Below are positions 35,027 to 43,308 of a stretch of 64,000 bases of DNA, in pieces. Position 1 is the first letter of the stretch. The number at the start of each line of letters is the position of its first letter. The notes beneath the pieces are model-generated. The model made no database searches and was not told the origin of the DNA. It worked only from the letters and a program-made list of their open reading frames with translations. The DNA is from Bacillota bacterium (lineage in GTDB: Bacteria > Bacillota > Limnochordia > DTU080). The translations under genes were made by a program, and so were the position numbers. The stretch is from positions 29,071-93,070 of the forward strand of contig DULU01000098.1 in the NCBI GenBank assembly GCA_012840225.1, read 5' to 3'.

Positions 35027-36187
35027 TCAGATGTTATAGAGCGAGTTTATCAGGTAGGTGCCGGCCAGGGCGGCCGCCCCGTGCACCGCCATGTCTTGCT
35101 CGCCTAACTGGACGTTTACATGCGGCCTGAGGGTGGGCAGCACCTGATCCATCACCGCGGCATTGAAGGTGTCGGAGAGAAGCCGGGCCAGAGCGACCCC
35201 TTCTCCGGCGATGATTATCTGGTGCGGGTTGAAGAGATTTATCAGGTTGGCTGTGGCTGTGCCCATCAGTTTGACTATCGGGGTTAATATGGCCGTCTCT
35301 TCCTCGCTTAAGCTTTCCGGATTCGTATCCAGCAAGTCAAGCTTGAGGCTGGAGCCGGCGGCGTGCAACTTGGCCATGACGGCTTCCATGCCGCAATATG
35401 TTTCCAGGCAGCCCTTCCCGCCGCAGGTGCAGGGCACACCGTCCAGCGGGGCTATCGACATATGCCCCAACTCTCCCGCATATCCCTGGCTGCCTCTGTA
35501 TATCTGGCCGTTGACGATCATGGCGGAGCTGATGCCAATGCTCCAGTTGATGAAGATCAGATTATTATTGCTAGGCGGCGTGGCCCGCAGATAGGCATAG
35601 GCGGCGGCATTGGTGAAATGCACCAGGTGCACCGGTATTCCCAGCCGGGCGCTCAATTCGGCAGCAAAAGGCACATTATGCCAATCGAAAGTGGCCGAGT
35701 AGTTGATGATCCCGTCGTCGATATTGAAGACGCCGGAGGTAGCGACACAGATATACTTGATGCTGTCTATGCCGGCGGTGCCGGTCAGGCGGTGCAACTG
35801 GTCTTCGATCTCCCGGTATACATCTTCAGGTCTCCTGCCCGTGAAGTGGCGGGACATCTCGCTCACGGCATTTCCCGCCAGGTTCGCCACCACCGTCCGG
35901 CAATATCCTTTCCTTACCCTGACCCCTGCCACCAGCGGCCGGTTGGGGTTTACGATCAGATGTATAGGTTTGCGCCCGACCAATTTGGATTCACCCGTGC
36001 CCTGCTCCACCACCAGGCCTTCGGCCATCAGATCACGCACGATCACGGTGGTGGCGGCGCTGGTCAGGCCCAAGCGTTTGGAGAGCTGTATGCGGGAGAT
36101 GGGACCTTCGTCGCGTATTATGGACAGTATCAACCGCCGGTTGTGAATGCCTGTGCGGGTGGCGTTGCTGATTTCATCTCTCATCAC
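35027..36187 (-). CDS. ROK-family regulator (NagC/XylR-like)
   Basis: 386 residues. An N-terminal winged helix-turn-helix (ISRIQLSKRLGLTSAATTVIVRDL, about residues 30-53) is joined to a ROK sugar-kinase-like domain with the zinc motif CTCGGKGCLETYCG. The sugar-binding and glycine-rich loops (GYAGELGHMSI) are present. AAGGGG is 5-8 bases before GTG 36187/ATG 36184. It follows a truncated amidohydrolase gene by 30 bases and ends a minus-strand catabolic run, which it may control in response to a sugar. Confidence 0.9.
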   Translation of the reverse strand: MMRDEISNATRTGIHNRRLILSIIRDEGPISRIQLSKRLGLTSAATTVIVRDLMAEGLVVEQGTGESKLVGRKPIHLIVNPNRPLVAGVRVRKGYCRTVVANLAGNAVSEMSRHFTGRRPEDVYREIEDQLHRLTGTAGIDSIKYICVATSGVFNIDDGIINYSATFDWHNVPFAAELSARLGIPVHLVHFTNAAAYAYLRATPPSNNNLIFINWSIGISSAMIVNGQIYRGSQGYAGELGHMSIAPLDGVPCTCGGKGCLETYCGMEAVMAKLHAAGSSLKLDLLDTNPESLSEEETAILTPIVKLMGTATANLINLFNPHQIIIAGEGVALARLLSDTFNAAVMDQVLPTLRPHVNVQLGEQDMAVHGAAALAGTYLINSLYNI

Positions 36188-36217
36188 TGGAACCCCTTAT
36201 CCCAAATTTAAGTGAAA

Positions 36218-36877
36218 TTACCGGCCAGCCGGCTCAGGGGTTCTTCGGCCGGCGCCATAATGCCGGCAGATGAACTCTATGCCCCGGTGAACGAAGTGAC
36301 TTGACAAGTCTATATACAAATTGGGGAACCTCTGCAAATATGGATACAGCTTACGCCCCACCCGGTTGCCGGACTGCATCAAAATGACGGGCATGCGGGG
36401 AAACTGCCCGCACACCCAGTGAACAGCTTGCCAATCCACAGGATCGTCTCCCGGCACAGCGCCGCCGAAGTCCAGAAGGAGCGGGAGGCGATGGGCGGCG
36501 AGGACGGAAAAAAGACTGCCGCAGGATGGTTTATCTATCAAAAAGCGGCCGTCCCCTTCTGCGGGGAACATGCGCACTGCTCTGATATTATGCTCACGCA
36601 TCAGCGCCACCAAGGCAGCCGGGTCGCCAAATTCGCCCGGATGGGGCGGGGTGATCACAAAGCAGCCGTACAGGCGATCATAGCCGGCTATCTCGGACAG
36701 CAGCTCATAATTGCCGGCCATGGCATCATACTCCCGGGCCCAGGCATGATAAACCAGCGCCCTGTCGATACCATAATGGTCCATGGCCTGTAAAAGCTGC
36801 GGCGTGGAGGTAAAGGAACCGGGAGCCACCGCCGACCGGGTTCCCACCACAGCATTGACATCAAATATAGAAAGCAA
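36218..36877 (-). CDS. Amidohydrolase-family protein, C-terminus apparently missing
   Basis: 219 residues resembling the N-terminal two thirds of amidohydrolase-2 (COG2159) TIM barrels: IFDVNAVVGTR at the start in place of HxH, YGCFVITPPHPGEF, FPNLYIDLSSHFV and FICRHYGA. Family members normally continue with a strand carrying the metal Asp and about 60-80 further residues. Here the frame changes to RRTPEPAGR and stops, directly before the ROK gene. It may be a 3'-truncated remnant or a shortened, metal-free variant. It has its own promoter. Start ATG 36877 follows GGGGGAGG. Confidence 0.65.
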   Translation of the reverse strand: MLSIFDVNAVVGTRSAVAPGSFTSTPQLLQAMDHYGIDRALVYHAWAREYDAMAGNYELLSEIAGYDRLYGCFVITPPHPGEFGDPAALVALMREHNIRAVRMFPAEGDGRFLIDKPSCGSLFSVLAAHRLPLLLDFGGAVPGDDPVDWQAVHWVCGQFPRMPVILMQSGNRVGRKLYPYLQRFPNLYIDLSSHFVHRGIEFICRHYGAGRRTPEPAGR

Positions 36878-36910
36878 AAGACTACCTCCCCCGGTGTATG
36901 CCCTACAGGT

Positions 36911-36939
36911 ATCTTATGTAGCGTTAAATATCTTGTCAA
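36911..36939 (-). promoter_or_regulatory. Promoter with embedded repeat motif
   Basis: On the minus strand TTGACA (36939-36934), 17 bases, TAAGAT (36916-36911), directly upstream of the amidohydrolase gene. The spacer contains TAACGCTACATA, the unit repeated upstream of the lacI-type gene, so a regulator could block or aid this promoter. Confidence 0.6.
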
Positions 36940-36959
36940 GTTGATAATTAGGTAGCCTG

Positions 36960-38336
36960 CTAAACACGGTCCGCCGGATCCACCGGGTCCGCCGGGCGGA
37001 TCCGGTTTGTGGCAATAGTATTGCCGCGGCAGTCACCGGCTTCGGTTATGGCTTCCAGCATGGATTCGACGCCTTCGCCGGGAGCCACCAGGCAGCCCGC
37101 CACGATGGAATCCCTGGTATCTTCCAGCCAGATACCCCGGTAAGCCGGTCCGATGATGGTGCAGCCGCTGATGTTGAGGAAAGCGCAGCGGCGGGCTTCA
37201 ATAGCCCCGCCCCGCTCCTTTGAGCCGCCGTGGGGACGGGTTAATATATTCCCCTGCAAGGTGCCGTAGTCGACATCTTCCAGCAAGATGCCGCTGATAT
37301 TACCTTTGGGCTTATTCACCCGGTAGTCGGGGTTATCGTCCAGGATATTGTTGTTGCAGACGATGGATATCGAATTTTTGATTATAATGTTGCGCTCGGC
37401 CCCCTGCAGGGTGTTTCCCTGTATGGCTATGCCCCGGCCGTGCTCAATGTAGATGTTGGCCGCTTTGTTGTTGGCGATATGGTTGGCGGATATGGAAAGA
37501 AAGCCCACATTGTTGGGGGTGGCGGGAGCGTATCCCTCGATGCGGATGTTGGCCCCGCTATCTCCGGCTCCATCGGGCAGGGCCTGGATGGTGTTGCCGC
37601 TGATGGCCCCTTCCCTGATGGCATGCTTGCCGGCGATGAACCAGATATCGCTGCCCCCATCTTTATAGTTATACTCGATATCATTGCCGCAGATCTGAAT
37701 GTTGCGGATGCCGCCGCGTTCCACCTTGATCCCGCCGGCGGCGTTGTAGCTGATGTGGCTGCCCACGATATTGATCTGGTGCAGGTCGACATCATCAAGA
37801 TAAACGCCGATCTTGTTGTTATATATGTGGCAGGTATCGATGATGATATTGCGGTTGCGCTTGGCTATGTGGATGCCGAAGCGGCATTCTCTAACCAGCG
37901 TATGAGTGATGGTCAGCATGATCGTGCCGGTGCAGAGGATCCCGTCGGCCTGCTCGTTGGCGCCGAGAATATCCAGCCCGTCGATTATCGGCATCACCTC
38001 GTATCTGCTGGTGCCGGGTTGCACGCTCTCCGGATTGGCCGTGCCTTCATGGTGGCCGACGATATGAAGCGCCGGCCCCTCGCCCTCATGCACCAATGTG
38101 GCTCCGGCGCCGCGGATGAGGCACCGCCCTTCGCCGCCCCCTCTTCCGGCTCCCAGATCAACCACCAGGGTCCTTGTTATTTTATATCTCCCCTGGGGAA
38201 GGTAAAGGGAGGGCCCTCCGGCCGCTATCGCTCTCTGTAGCGCCTCGGTGTCGTCGGCAATCCCGTCACCCACCGCTCCCCAGCGCCGCATATCTTGCCC
38301 TTCCCCGACCTTTTCCCAGTTTTTATCTCCGGCCAA
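36960..38336 (-). CDS. Right-handed beta-helix (pectate lyase superfamily) protein
   Basis: 458 residues, no signal peptide. The opening RRWGAVGDGIADDTEALQRAI is the hallmark of pectate-lyase-3/GH28-type helices. Many parallel-helix rungs follow (ITHTLVRECRFGIHI, IIIDTCHIYNNKIGVYLDD, IQICGNDIEYN). The start is TTG 38336 with GGAGG eight bases upstream. It lies in a minus-strand run after the mannosidase and nitrilase genes. It could be a lyase, hydrolase or epimerase of polysaccharide; catalytic residues cannot be assigned by eye. Lack of an export signal is odd for this fold. Confidence 0.8.
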   Translation of the reverse strand: MAGDKNWEKVGEGQDMRRWGAVGDGIADDTEALQRAIAAGGPSLYLPQGRYKITRTLVVDLGAGRGGGEGRCLIRGAGATLVHEGEGPALHIVGHHEGTANPESVQPGTSRYEVMPIIDGLDILGANEQADGILCTGTIMLTITHTLVRECRFGIHIAKRNRNIIIDTCHIYNNKIGVYLDDVDLHQINIVGSHISYNAAGGIKVERGGIRNIQICGNDIEYNYKDGGSDIWFIAGKHAIREGAISGNTIQALPDGAGDSGANIRIEGYAPATPNNVGFLSISANHIANNKAANIYIEHGRGIAIQGNTLQGAERNIIIKNSISIVCNNNILDDNPDYRVNKPKGNISGILLEDVDYGTLQGNILTRPHGGSKERGGAIEARRCAFLNISGCTIIGPAYRGIWLEDTRDSIVAGCLVAPGEGVESMLEAITEAGDCRGNTIATNRIRPADPVDPADRV

Positions 38337-38442
38337 CGCCCATACCTCCAGTCTTTTTGCTTTGGCAGCTTTTGGTTATCACTTCTTGGTTATCCCTTTT
38401 CAGCTATCACTACTCAGCCATTACTACTCAGCTATCTCTTTT

Positions 38443-39360
38443 CTACCTTTTGGCCACAGGTCCCGAGGTCACATGGGCGCCGGCAAGCTTGGCCCGGCGC
38501 AACTGCCGTGAGCGGGCCAGATATTCCTGAAAAGTTTCCAGGTTAAACTCTTTCATCAGGTCGGGAACACTCACCTGATCGGAGAGCGACTCCAGGGCGA
38601 ATATGCCTTCTGGAGCGTAAATGTCGACATGAATGGCGGCACCGTATTTCCGGCCGATATCGGCGATTTTCTGCCAGTTATAATCGATGTGCAGTATGTA
38701 GCGGTCCAGATTCAGCTCCCGCACCACCACCGGCTGGCGACCGCCATGCCCTTTTTGCAGCAGCATCCCTGATTTGTCGACAAAATAACCGATGCCGCCC
38801 CTGAAGGCGGACACAATGTACACACTGTTCTGCAGGGCGGCGTAGAGGAGTTGTCGGCCGCCTTCATAGGCCGACACGAAAAATACTATCTCCGCCCCAC
38901 CCTCGGCCAGTCCGGAGATCAGCTCGGGAAAATTCAGATCAAAGCAGGTGGCGATGCCGATCTTCCCGAAGGTGGTGGTAAATACCGGAGCTTCCTCGCC
39001 GGGAATGATGCCGGCCTCCATTTCATAATCGGTGGGGAACATTTTCCGATAGCAGCCGGCTATCTCACCGGTGGCATCGAGGAGCACCGCCGTGTTGTAG
39101 CACTGTCCCGCCGCCGTCAACTCGATCAGGGGAATAATGAGGTAACTGCCCAATTGCCTGGCCTTGGCGGCCATGGCTTCGGTTATGGGGCCTGGTACCG
39201 GCTGCGGGGATTGGCGGTCGTTGATGCAGGCTTCCGGCAAGGCGATGATATCAGGGCGATAAAGACCGGCCTGATCAACCAGACCAAGGGCGGTGGCCAA
39301 GCCGGAATCAAGGGAGTTCCGGCGCGGCATCGAAATAGTAGCGACTCTTACCCGACGCAT
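38443..39360 (-). CDS. Carbon-nitrogen hydrolase (nitrilase superfamily)
   Basis: About 305 residues. The Glu-Lys-Cys triad is visible: Glu43 in ALPEACIND, Lys106 in CYRKMFP and Cys139 in ATCFDLNFPE. It hydrolyses an amide or nitrile such as a carbamoyl or N-acyl group. The start is ATG 39360 (RRVRVATISMP) with GAGGTGG upstream; a GTG three codons earlier overlaps the ribosome site. It follows the mannosidase gene by 66 bases, which suggests co-transcription and a role on amidated sugars, though this is inference. Confidence 0.88.
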   Translation of the reverse strand: MRRVRVATISMPRRNSLDSGLATALGLVDQAGLYRPDIIALPEACINDRQSPQPVPGPITEAMAAKARQLGSYLIIPLIELTAAGQCYNTAVLLDATGEIAGCYRKMFPTDYEMEAGIIPGEEAPVFTTTFGKIGIATCFDLNFPELISGLAEGGAEIVFFVSAYEGGRQLLYAALQNSVYIVSAFRGGIGYFVDKSGMLLQKGHGGRQPVVVRELNLDRYILHIDYNWQKIADIGRKYGAAIHVDIYAPEGIFALESLSDQVSVPDLMKEFNLETFQEYLARSRQLRRAKLAGAHVTSGPVAKR

Positions 39361-39426
39361 AAAAACCACCTCTCGTGCGGAACAAATTTGTATTTTTCGC
39401 TATGTGGCAGTCCCGCCTGTCACCTA

Positions 39427-42400
39427 TCAGTTCCGTTTACATCCTATATCCCAGCACAGCTCCACCTTAAAGGTGCGGATTTCGTAAGGCTTGATGGTGA
39501 AGGAGAGGTCCTGCTCACGGTATTCCACCGGCGCTATCTCCCTCTCCAGCAGATCGCATTCCACAGCCCTCTTGAGCTTCCGGCACCAGTGCAGTGTCAC
39601 CGGCCCTCTCTGGCCATAGGCTTCATATAGGCGGACAATTACAGCATTCTGCTCATCCTCGGCCAGCTTCACCACCTCGATCACCGCATGCTCTGCGCTG
39701 CTTGAGACCATGCTTGCCGCGGGAGGACAGGCGGCGGCATCAGTTGCCGGGACGGAGAGCAGGACAGCGCGCCATGGCTGGTTCAGGCTATATGCTTCCG
39801 GCACCGTGCCTCCGCTGCGCCAGTCGCCGCGATGCATATATAAAGAATAAGTGAACTCATGCTCGCCTTCATCGGCATGGGGATCGGGATTGACCGGCGC
39901 CCGCAGGAGAGACAGGCGCATCAGGTTCTCTTTGATGTCGTAGCCGTATTTACAATCATTCAGCAGGCTGACGCCATAGTTGCCTTCGGAGAGGTCGGCC
40001 CACCGGTGAGCCGACACCTCAAATTGAGCCTGTTCCCAACTGGTATTGGTAAAGACCGGACGGGAGAGGGTGCCGTAGGCGATTTCGTAGGTGGCGTAGT
40101 CGGCTCTGACCTCTACCGGAAAAGCTGTTTTCAGGAGAGCTCTCTTCTCCTGCCATTCACCCCGGCAGTGGAAGTCGATGCGGGAGGTGTGCTTATAAAG
40201 AATGATCCGCTGGGTAAATGACGAGGAACCGATGGTCTTCACCCGGCGCAACACGGTGCGCAGGGAGCCGTTTTCCTCCACGGCAAGCTCCGTAACCTTA
40301 TCGGTCTCGATGAGCTTATCCTTAAACTGCGGATCAATATCCCAGGCATCATGGCGGGCCGGCCGGTCTTCAAACAACTGCCACTCATCGGCCACCGCTC
40401 CGGCCACTACCTCACGCTTCGCCTCGCAGTCATAAACGGCTGTTATCCGGCCTTCCTCATCAAATGCGAGGCGGTGGCGCGGGGTGGCTACTTCCCTGAT
40501 TCTGCCCTGCTCATCCATGGTGATGCGGCTCAGCACCTCTGCGGACGGAGAGGCAACGGACGGGGAGGCAATGGACGAGGAGGCGGACGGAGAGGCGGAC
40601 GGAGAGGCGGACGGCTGGGAGACTACGGATGGGAAGGAGAGAGATGAAGATGCAGCAGTCGGCCCGCCGGCTACCGTCAGGTCATAGAAGCGATAACCCA
40701 AAGCCGGCACCTGGCTGGCGAGGAAGATCAGGCGTCCTCCCCCAACAGCCCGCTGGGAAGGTACCACTTGACCGTCGGCATCCCGCACGCAGACCTCCTG
40801 ATCCCGGAATTCCGGCGGCAGCTCTATTTCCACCAAGTCGTCCGTCGTCCAGGATCTGGAGTTGAACACTACTACTGGAGAAGTGAGGCCACCGGGGTTA
40901 ACCCGGCCGGTTATATAACGCAGGGAGCTTTGCACCGCGCTCTCGCCGTCCCGGATGATCTGCTCATATGCGACTTTGGAGTCGCTGTACACTTCGCCGA
41001 TCGAGGAGCCCGGAATGATGTCGTGGAATTGATGCAGCAAGATGGTTTCCCAACCGGCGGTGAGCACTTCTTTGGGGTAGAGGGTTGGAGACGGGGATGG
41101 GGATGGAGATGAGGCTGGAGATGAGGATGGGGATGGGGACGGGGATGGGGACGGGGATCCGGCGCCGCCCCCTTCGTTCCCGCCGCTACCGCTATCTCCA
41201 GCGAGCAGGGTGCTTAAGGTGCCCCACATTTCCGCTTCTCTATAGAGAATTTCGCAGCGGCGATTGTAGAGTTTGTTGCGGGCCTGGGTGGTGTAGGTGC
41301 CGCGGTGCAATTCAAAGTAAAGTTCTCCCCGCCATACCGGCAGCTTGGGGAGGACGGGGGCGAGCTGGTCGAAATAGTCATGGGAAGTGCTGGTGAAACA
41401 GGACGGGAGTCCCGGCATGTGCGCCGCTCTTTTGGCCCGCTCCAGCATCTCCCTCGTCACGCCGCCGCCGCCGTCGCCGAAACCATACGAGTAAATCACA
41501 TCATGCACCAGATGCTTCGGGTTGAATTTCTGCCAGAACTCATGCAGCTGCCGCGGTTCCACGGAGCCGTTATAGTTGTTGGAGGGAGGAATATGCGCCA
41601 GGACTCTCGTGCCGTCGATGCCTTCCCACTGAAAGGCGCCGTAGGGGAACCAGTTGGTCTCGTTCCAGCGCATCTTGTTGGTGAGAAAATAGTCGACGCC
41701 CGCCCGCTTCATGATCTGGGGCAGCTGGGCGGAGTACCCGAAGACATCGGGCAGCCAGAGGACCCGGGTTTCGATGCCGAACTCACGCTGGAAGAATCTT
41801 TTTCCATATAAAAACTGGCGCACCAGGGATTCTCCCGAAATGAGGTTAGTGTCCATCTCCACCCAAGTGCTGCCGGTGACCTCCCACTGCCCGGCTTTCA
41901 CTTTCTCTTTGATGCGCTCGTAGAGCTCGGGGTAATATTGCTTGGTATATATATAAAGCTGCGCCTGGCTGCAGGTGAATTTATAATATGGATATTCATC
42001 CATCAGAGTGGTGGCGGTGGAGAAGGTGCGGCTGCACTTGCGCACTGTCTCCTTTAGAGGCCAAAGCCAGGCCACGTCGATGTGGGCATGACCCAAGAGG
42101 TGCAACCTGCCGCCCGGGCGACCATAATCGATTTGCCCAAGCAGCCGATGGTAGGTTTCGTCGGCCCACCTGACGCTCTCCTGGAAGGCAGGGCTCGGGA
42201 TGCGGCGCAAATCGAGCTGCAGCACCGCCTGGTACAGGGCGTGCAGCAAAGCTTGCTTGACATCGTCCTGGGTGACGGTGTTATAGGTATCCCAGCCCAT
42301 CTGCAGGTCGTGCCAGAGGTCTTCGGCTGCTTTGTTGACGATGATAAAGCGGGCGGCATGAAAAACAAACGGCCGCTCCGGATTGGCACTCTCGACGGAA

Positions 42401-42819
42401 AAATCGTAAGGGCGGAACTGCCCGCTCATTTCCAGCTCGAGGTCGATAGTATCGGTAGAACCGGACTCAGGCCTGCCGCCGGGCAAGGGTATGTAGGTGC
42501 GGTTGCGATCAATGCCATGATAGGGCACTCCGTTGATGCGGAGCAACCCCTCGCCGTCGATCCGTATTTCCAGACCGGCAGCCGGATGGCGGCGGCAGGG
42601 CTCGGGTATCTCCAGTTGCCGGCGGCGGATGAAGGCAGTGGTGTTCACCACCCCCCACCTTTCCCCCAAAAGGAGCGGGCGCCAGTCGCCGACCGGTTCG
42701 TAGCAGCCTGGGGCCTTATATTCAGCCAGGCGCACTTCCCAACCGGTGATGGGAGCCACCCCCTCCATAATGCCCTTTTTCAGCTCAGCCAAGGCGACAG
42801 GGATATAATTCGGATTCAT
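39427..42819 (-). CDS. GH38 alpha-mannosidase
   Basis: About 1130 residues. The GH38 catalytic domain is clear: LGHAHIDVAWLWPLKET (metal ligands), the nucleophile Asp in LWLPDVFGYSAQLP, and FLTNKMRWNETNWFPY. The helical middle and large beta C-terminal domains follow. I take ATG 42819 (MNPNYIPVALAELKKG) with GGGGAG upstream; the longer upstream frame is low-complexity and unsupported. Two in-frame repeat inserts are striking: a Ser/Pro run at about 41085-41160 and a Ser/Ala/Pro run at about 40540-40625. Cytoplasmic. It removes alpha-mannosyl residues from imported oligosaccharides and heads a minus-strand operon. Confidence 0.93.
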   Translation of the reverse strand: MNPNYIPVALAELKKGIMEGVAPITGWEVRLAEYKAPGCYEPVGDWRPLLLGERWGVVNTTAFIRRRQLEIPEPCRRHPAAGLEIRIDGEGLLRINGVPYHGIDRNRTYIPLPGGRPESGSTDTIDLELEMSGQFRPYDFSVESANPERPFVFHAARFIIVNKAAEDLWHDLQMGWDTYNTVTQDDVKQALLHALYQAVLQLDLRRIPSPAFQESVRWADETYHRLLGQIDYGRPGGRLHLLGHAHIDVAWLWPLKETVRKCSRTFSTATTLMDEYPYYKFTCSQAQLYIYTKQYYPELYERIKEKVKAGQWEVTGSTWVEMDTNLISGESLVRQFLYGKRFFQREFGIETRVLWLPDVFGYSAQLPQIMKRAGVDYFLTNKMRWNETNWFPYGAFQWEGIDGTRVLAHIPPSNNYNGSVEPRQLHEFWQKFNPKHLVHDVIYSYGFGDGGGGVTREMLERAKRAAHMPGLPSCFTSTSHDYFDQLAPVLPKLPVWRGELYFELHRGTYTTQARNKLYNRRCEILYREAEMWGTLSTLLAGDSGSGGNEGGGAGSPSPSPSPSPSSSPASSPSPSPSPTLYPKEVLTAGWETILLHQFHDIIPGSSIGEVYSDSKVAYEQIIRDGESAVQSSLRYITGRVNPGGLTSPVVVFNSRSWTTDDLVEIELPPEFRDQEVCVRDADGQVVPSQRAVGGGRLIFLASQVPALGYRFYDLTVAGGPTAASSSLSFPSVVSQPSASPSASPSASSSIASPSVASPSAEVLSRITMDEQGRIREVATPRHRLAFDEEGRITAVYDCEAKREVVAGAVADEWQLFEDRPARHDAWDIDPQFKDKLIETDKVTELAVEENGSLRTVLRRVKTIGSSSFTQRIILYKHTSRIDFHCRGEWQEKRALLKTAFPVEVRADYATYEIAYGTLSRPVFTNTSWEQAQFEVSAHRWADLSEGNYGVSLLNDCKYGYDIKENLMRLSLLRAPVNPDPHADEGEHEFTYSLYMHRGDWRSGGTVPEAYSLNQPWRAVLLSVPATDAAACPPAASMVSSSAEHAVIEVVKLAEDEQNAVIVRLYEAYGQRGPVTLHWCRKLKRAVECDLLEREIAPVEYREQDLSFTIKPYEIRTFKVELCWDIGCKRN

Positions 42820-43308
42820 AGATAAACACTCCCCATCCCAATAAAGTGGAAGCAAATCGTTTGTTGTTGTAATTTGTATAGAGATGCTGCTTTTTCCTTG
42901 GTGACCCAGCAGAATAACGGAGATTGTGGTGGCAAGGCGATGGGGAGATGGGGGAATGGCGCCATAGGCAAGGCGCTGGGTGGTGCGAATTTTTTCCCAA
43001 AGTACGGTCGGCTCACTCATGAACGGCGATGGCGGAGGGACAGCACTACCACCCACACCTCCTAAGCTGGGAGTTTCCTGCAGGCAATCCAACCTGTAAC
43101 CAGCCGCCGAAACCAACTTTGGTAAAAAATTCGCATCCCCCCGTTTTTAGGCGCTACTTTGGTAAAAAATTCGCGCCACCCACCCATCGCCGGCACCCTT
43201 CGGCAATCATCACCATGAAGGAAGCTGCCCCTCATCCAAAGAAAAGAGCTTAGGTGGCTTGATTCTTTAAAAGGAAAACAAAGAAAAGTGTAAAAGGAGT
43301 GTCCATAT
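42820..43308. repeat. Intergenic region with three copies of a 19-20-bp repeat
   Basis: ACTTTGGTAAAAAATTCGC occurs at 43116-43134 and 43156-43174. A near-identical copy is inverted at 42985-43004 (one G for T in the middle and a substitution in the A-run). They lie between the divergent mannosidase and sulfatase genes, so they may be regulator sites. No gene seen. Confidence 0.6.

Noticed and set aside
42820..43116. N-terminal 99-codon extension of the GH38 gene
   Set aside because: It has no family similarity, is compositionally unlike the enzyme and contains the intergenic repeats. ATG 42819 has a better ribosome site and matches the usual N-terminus.
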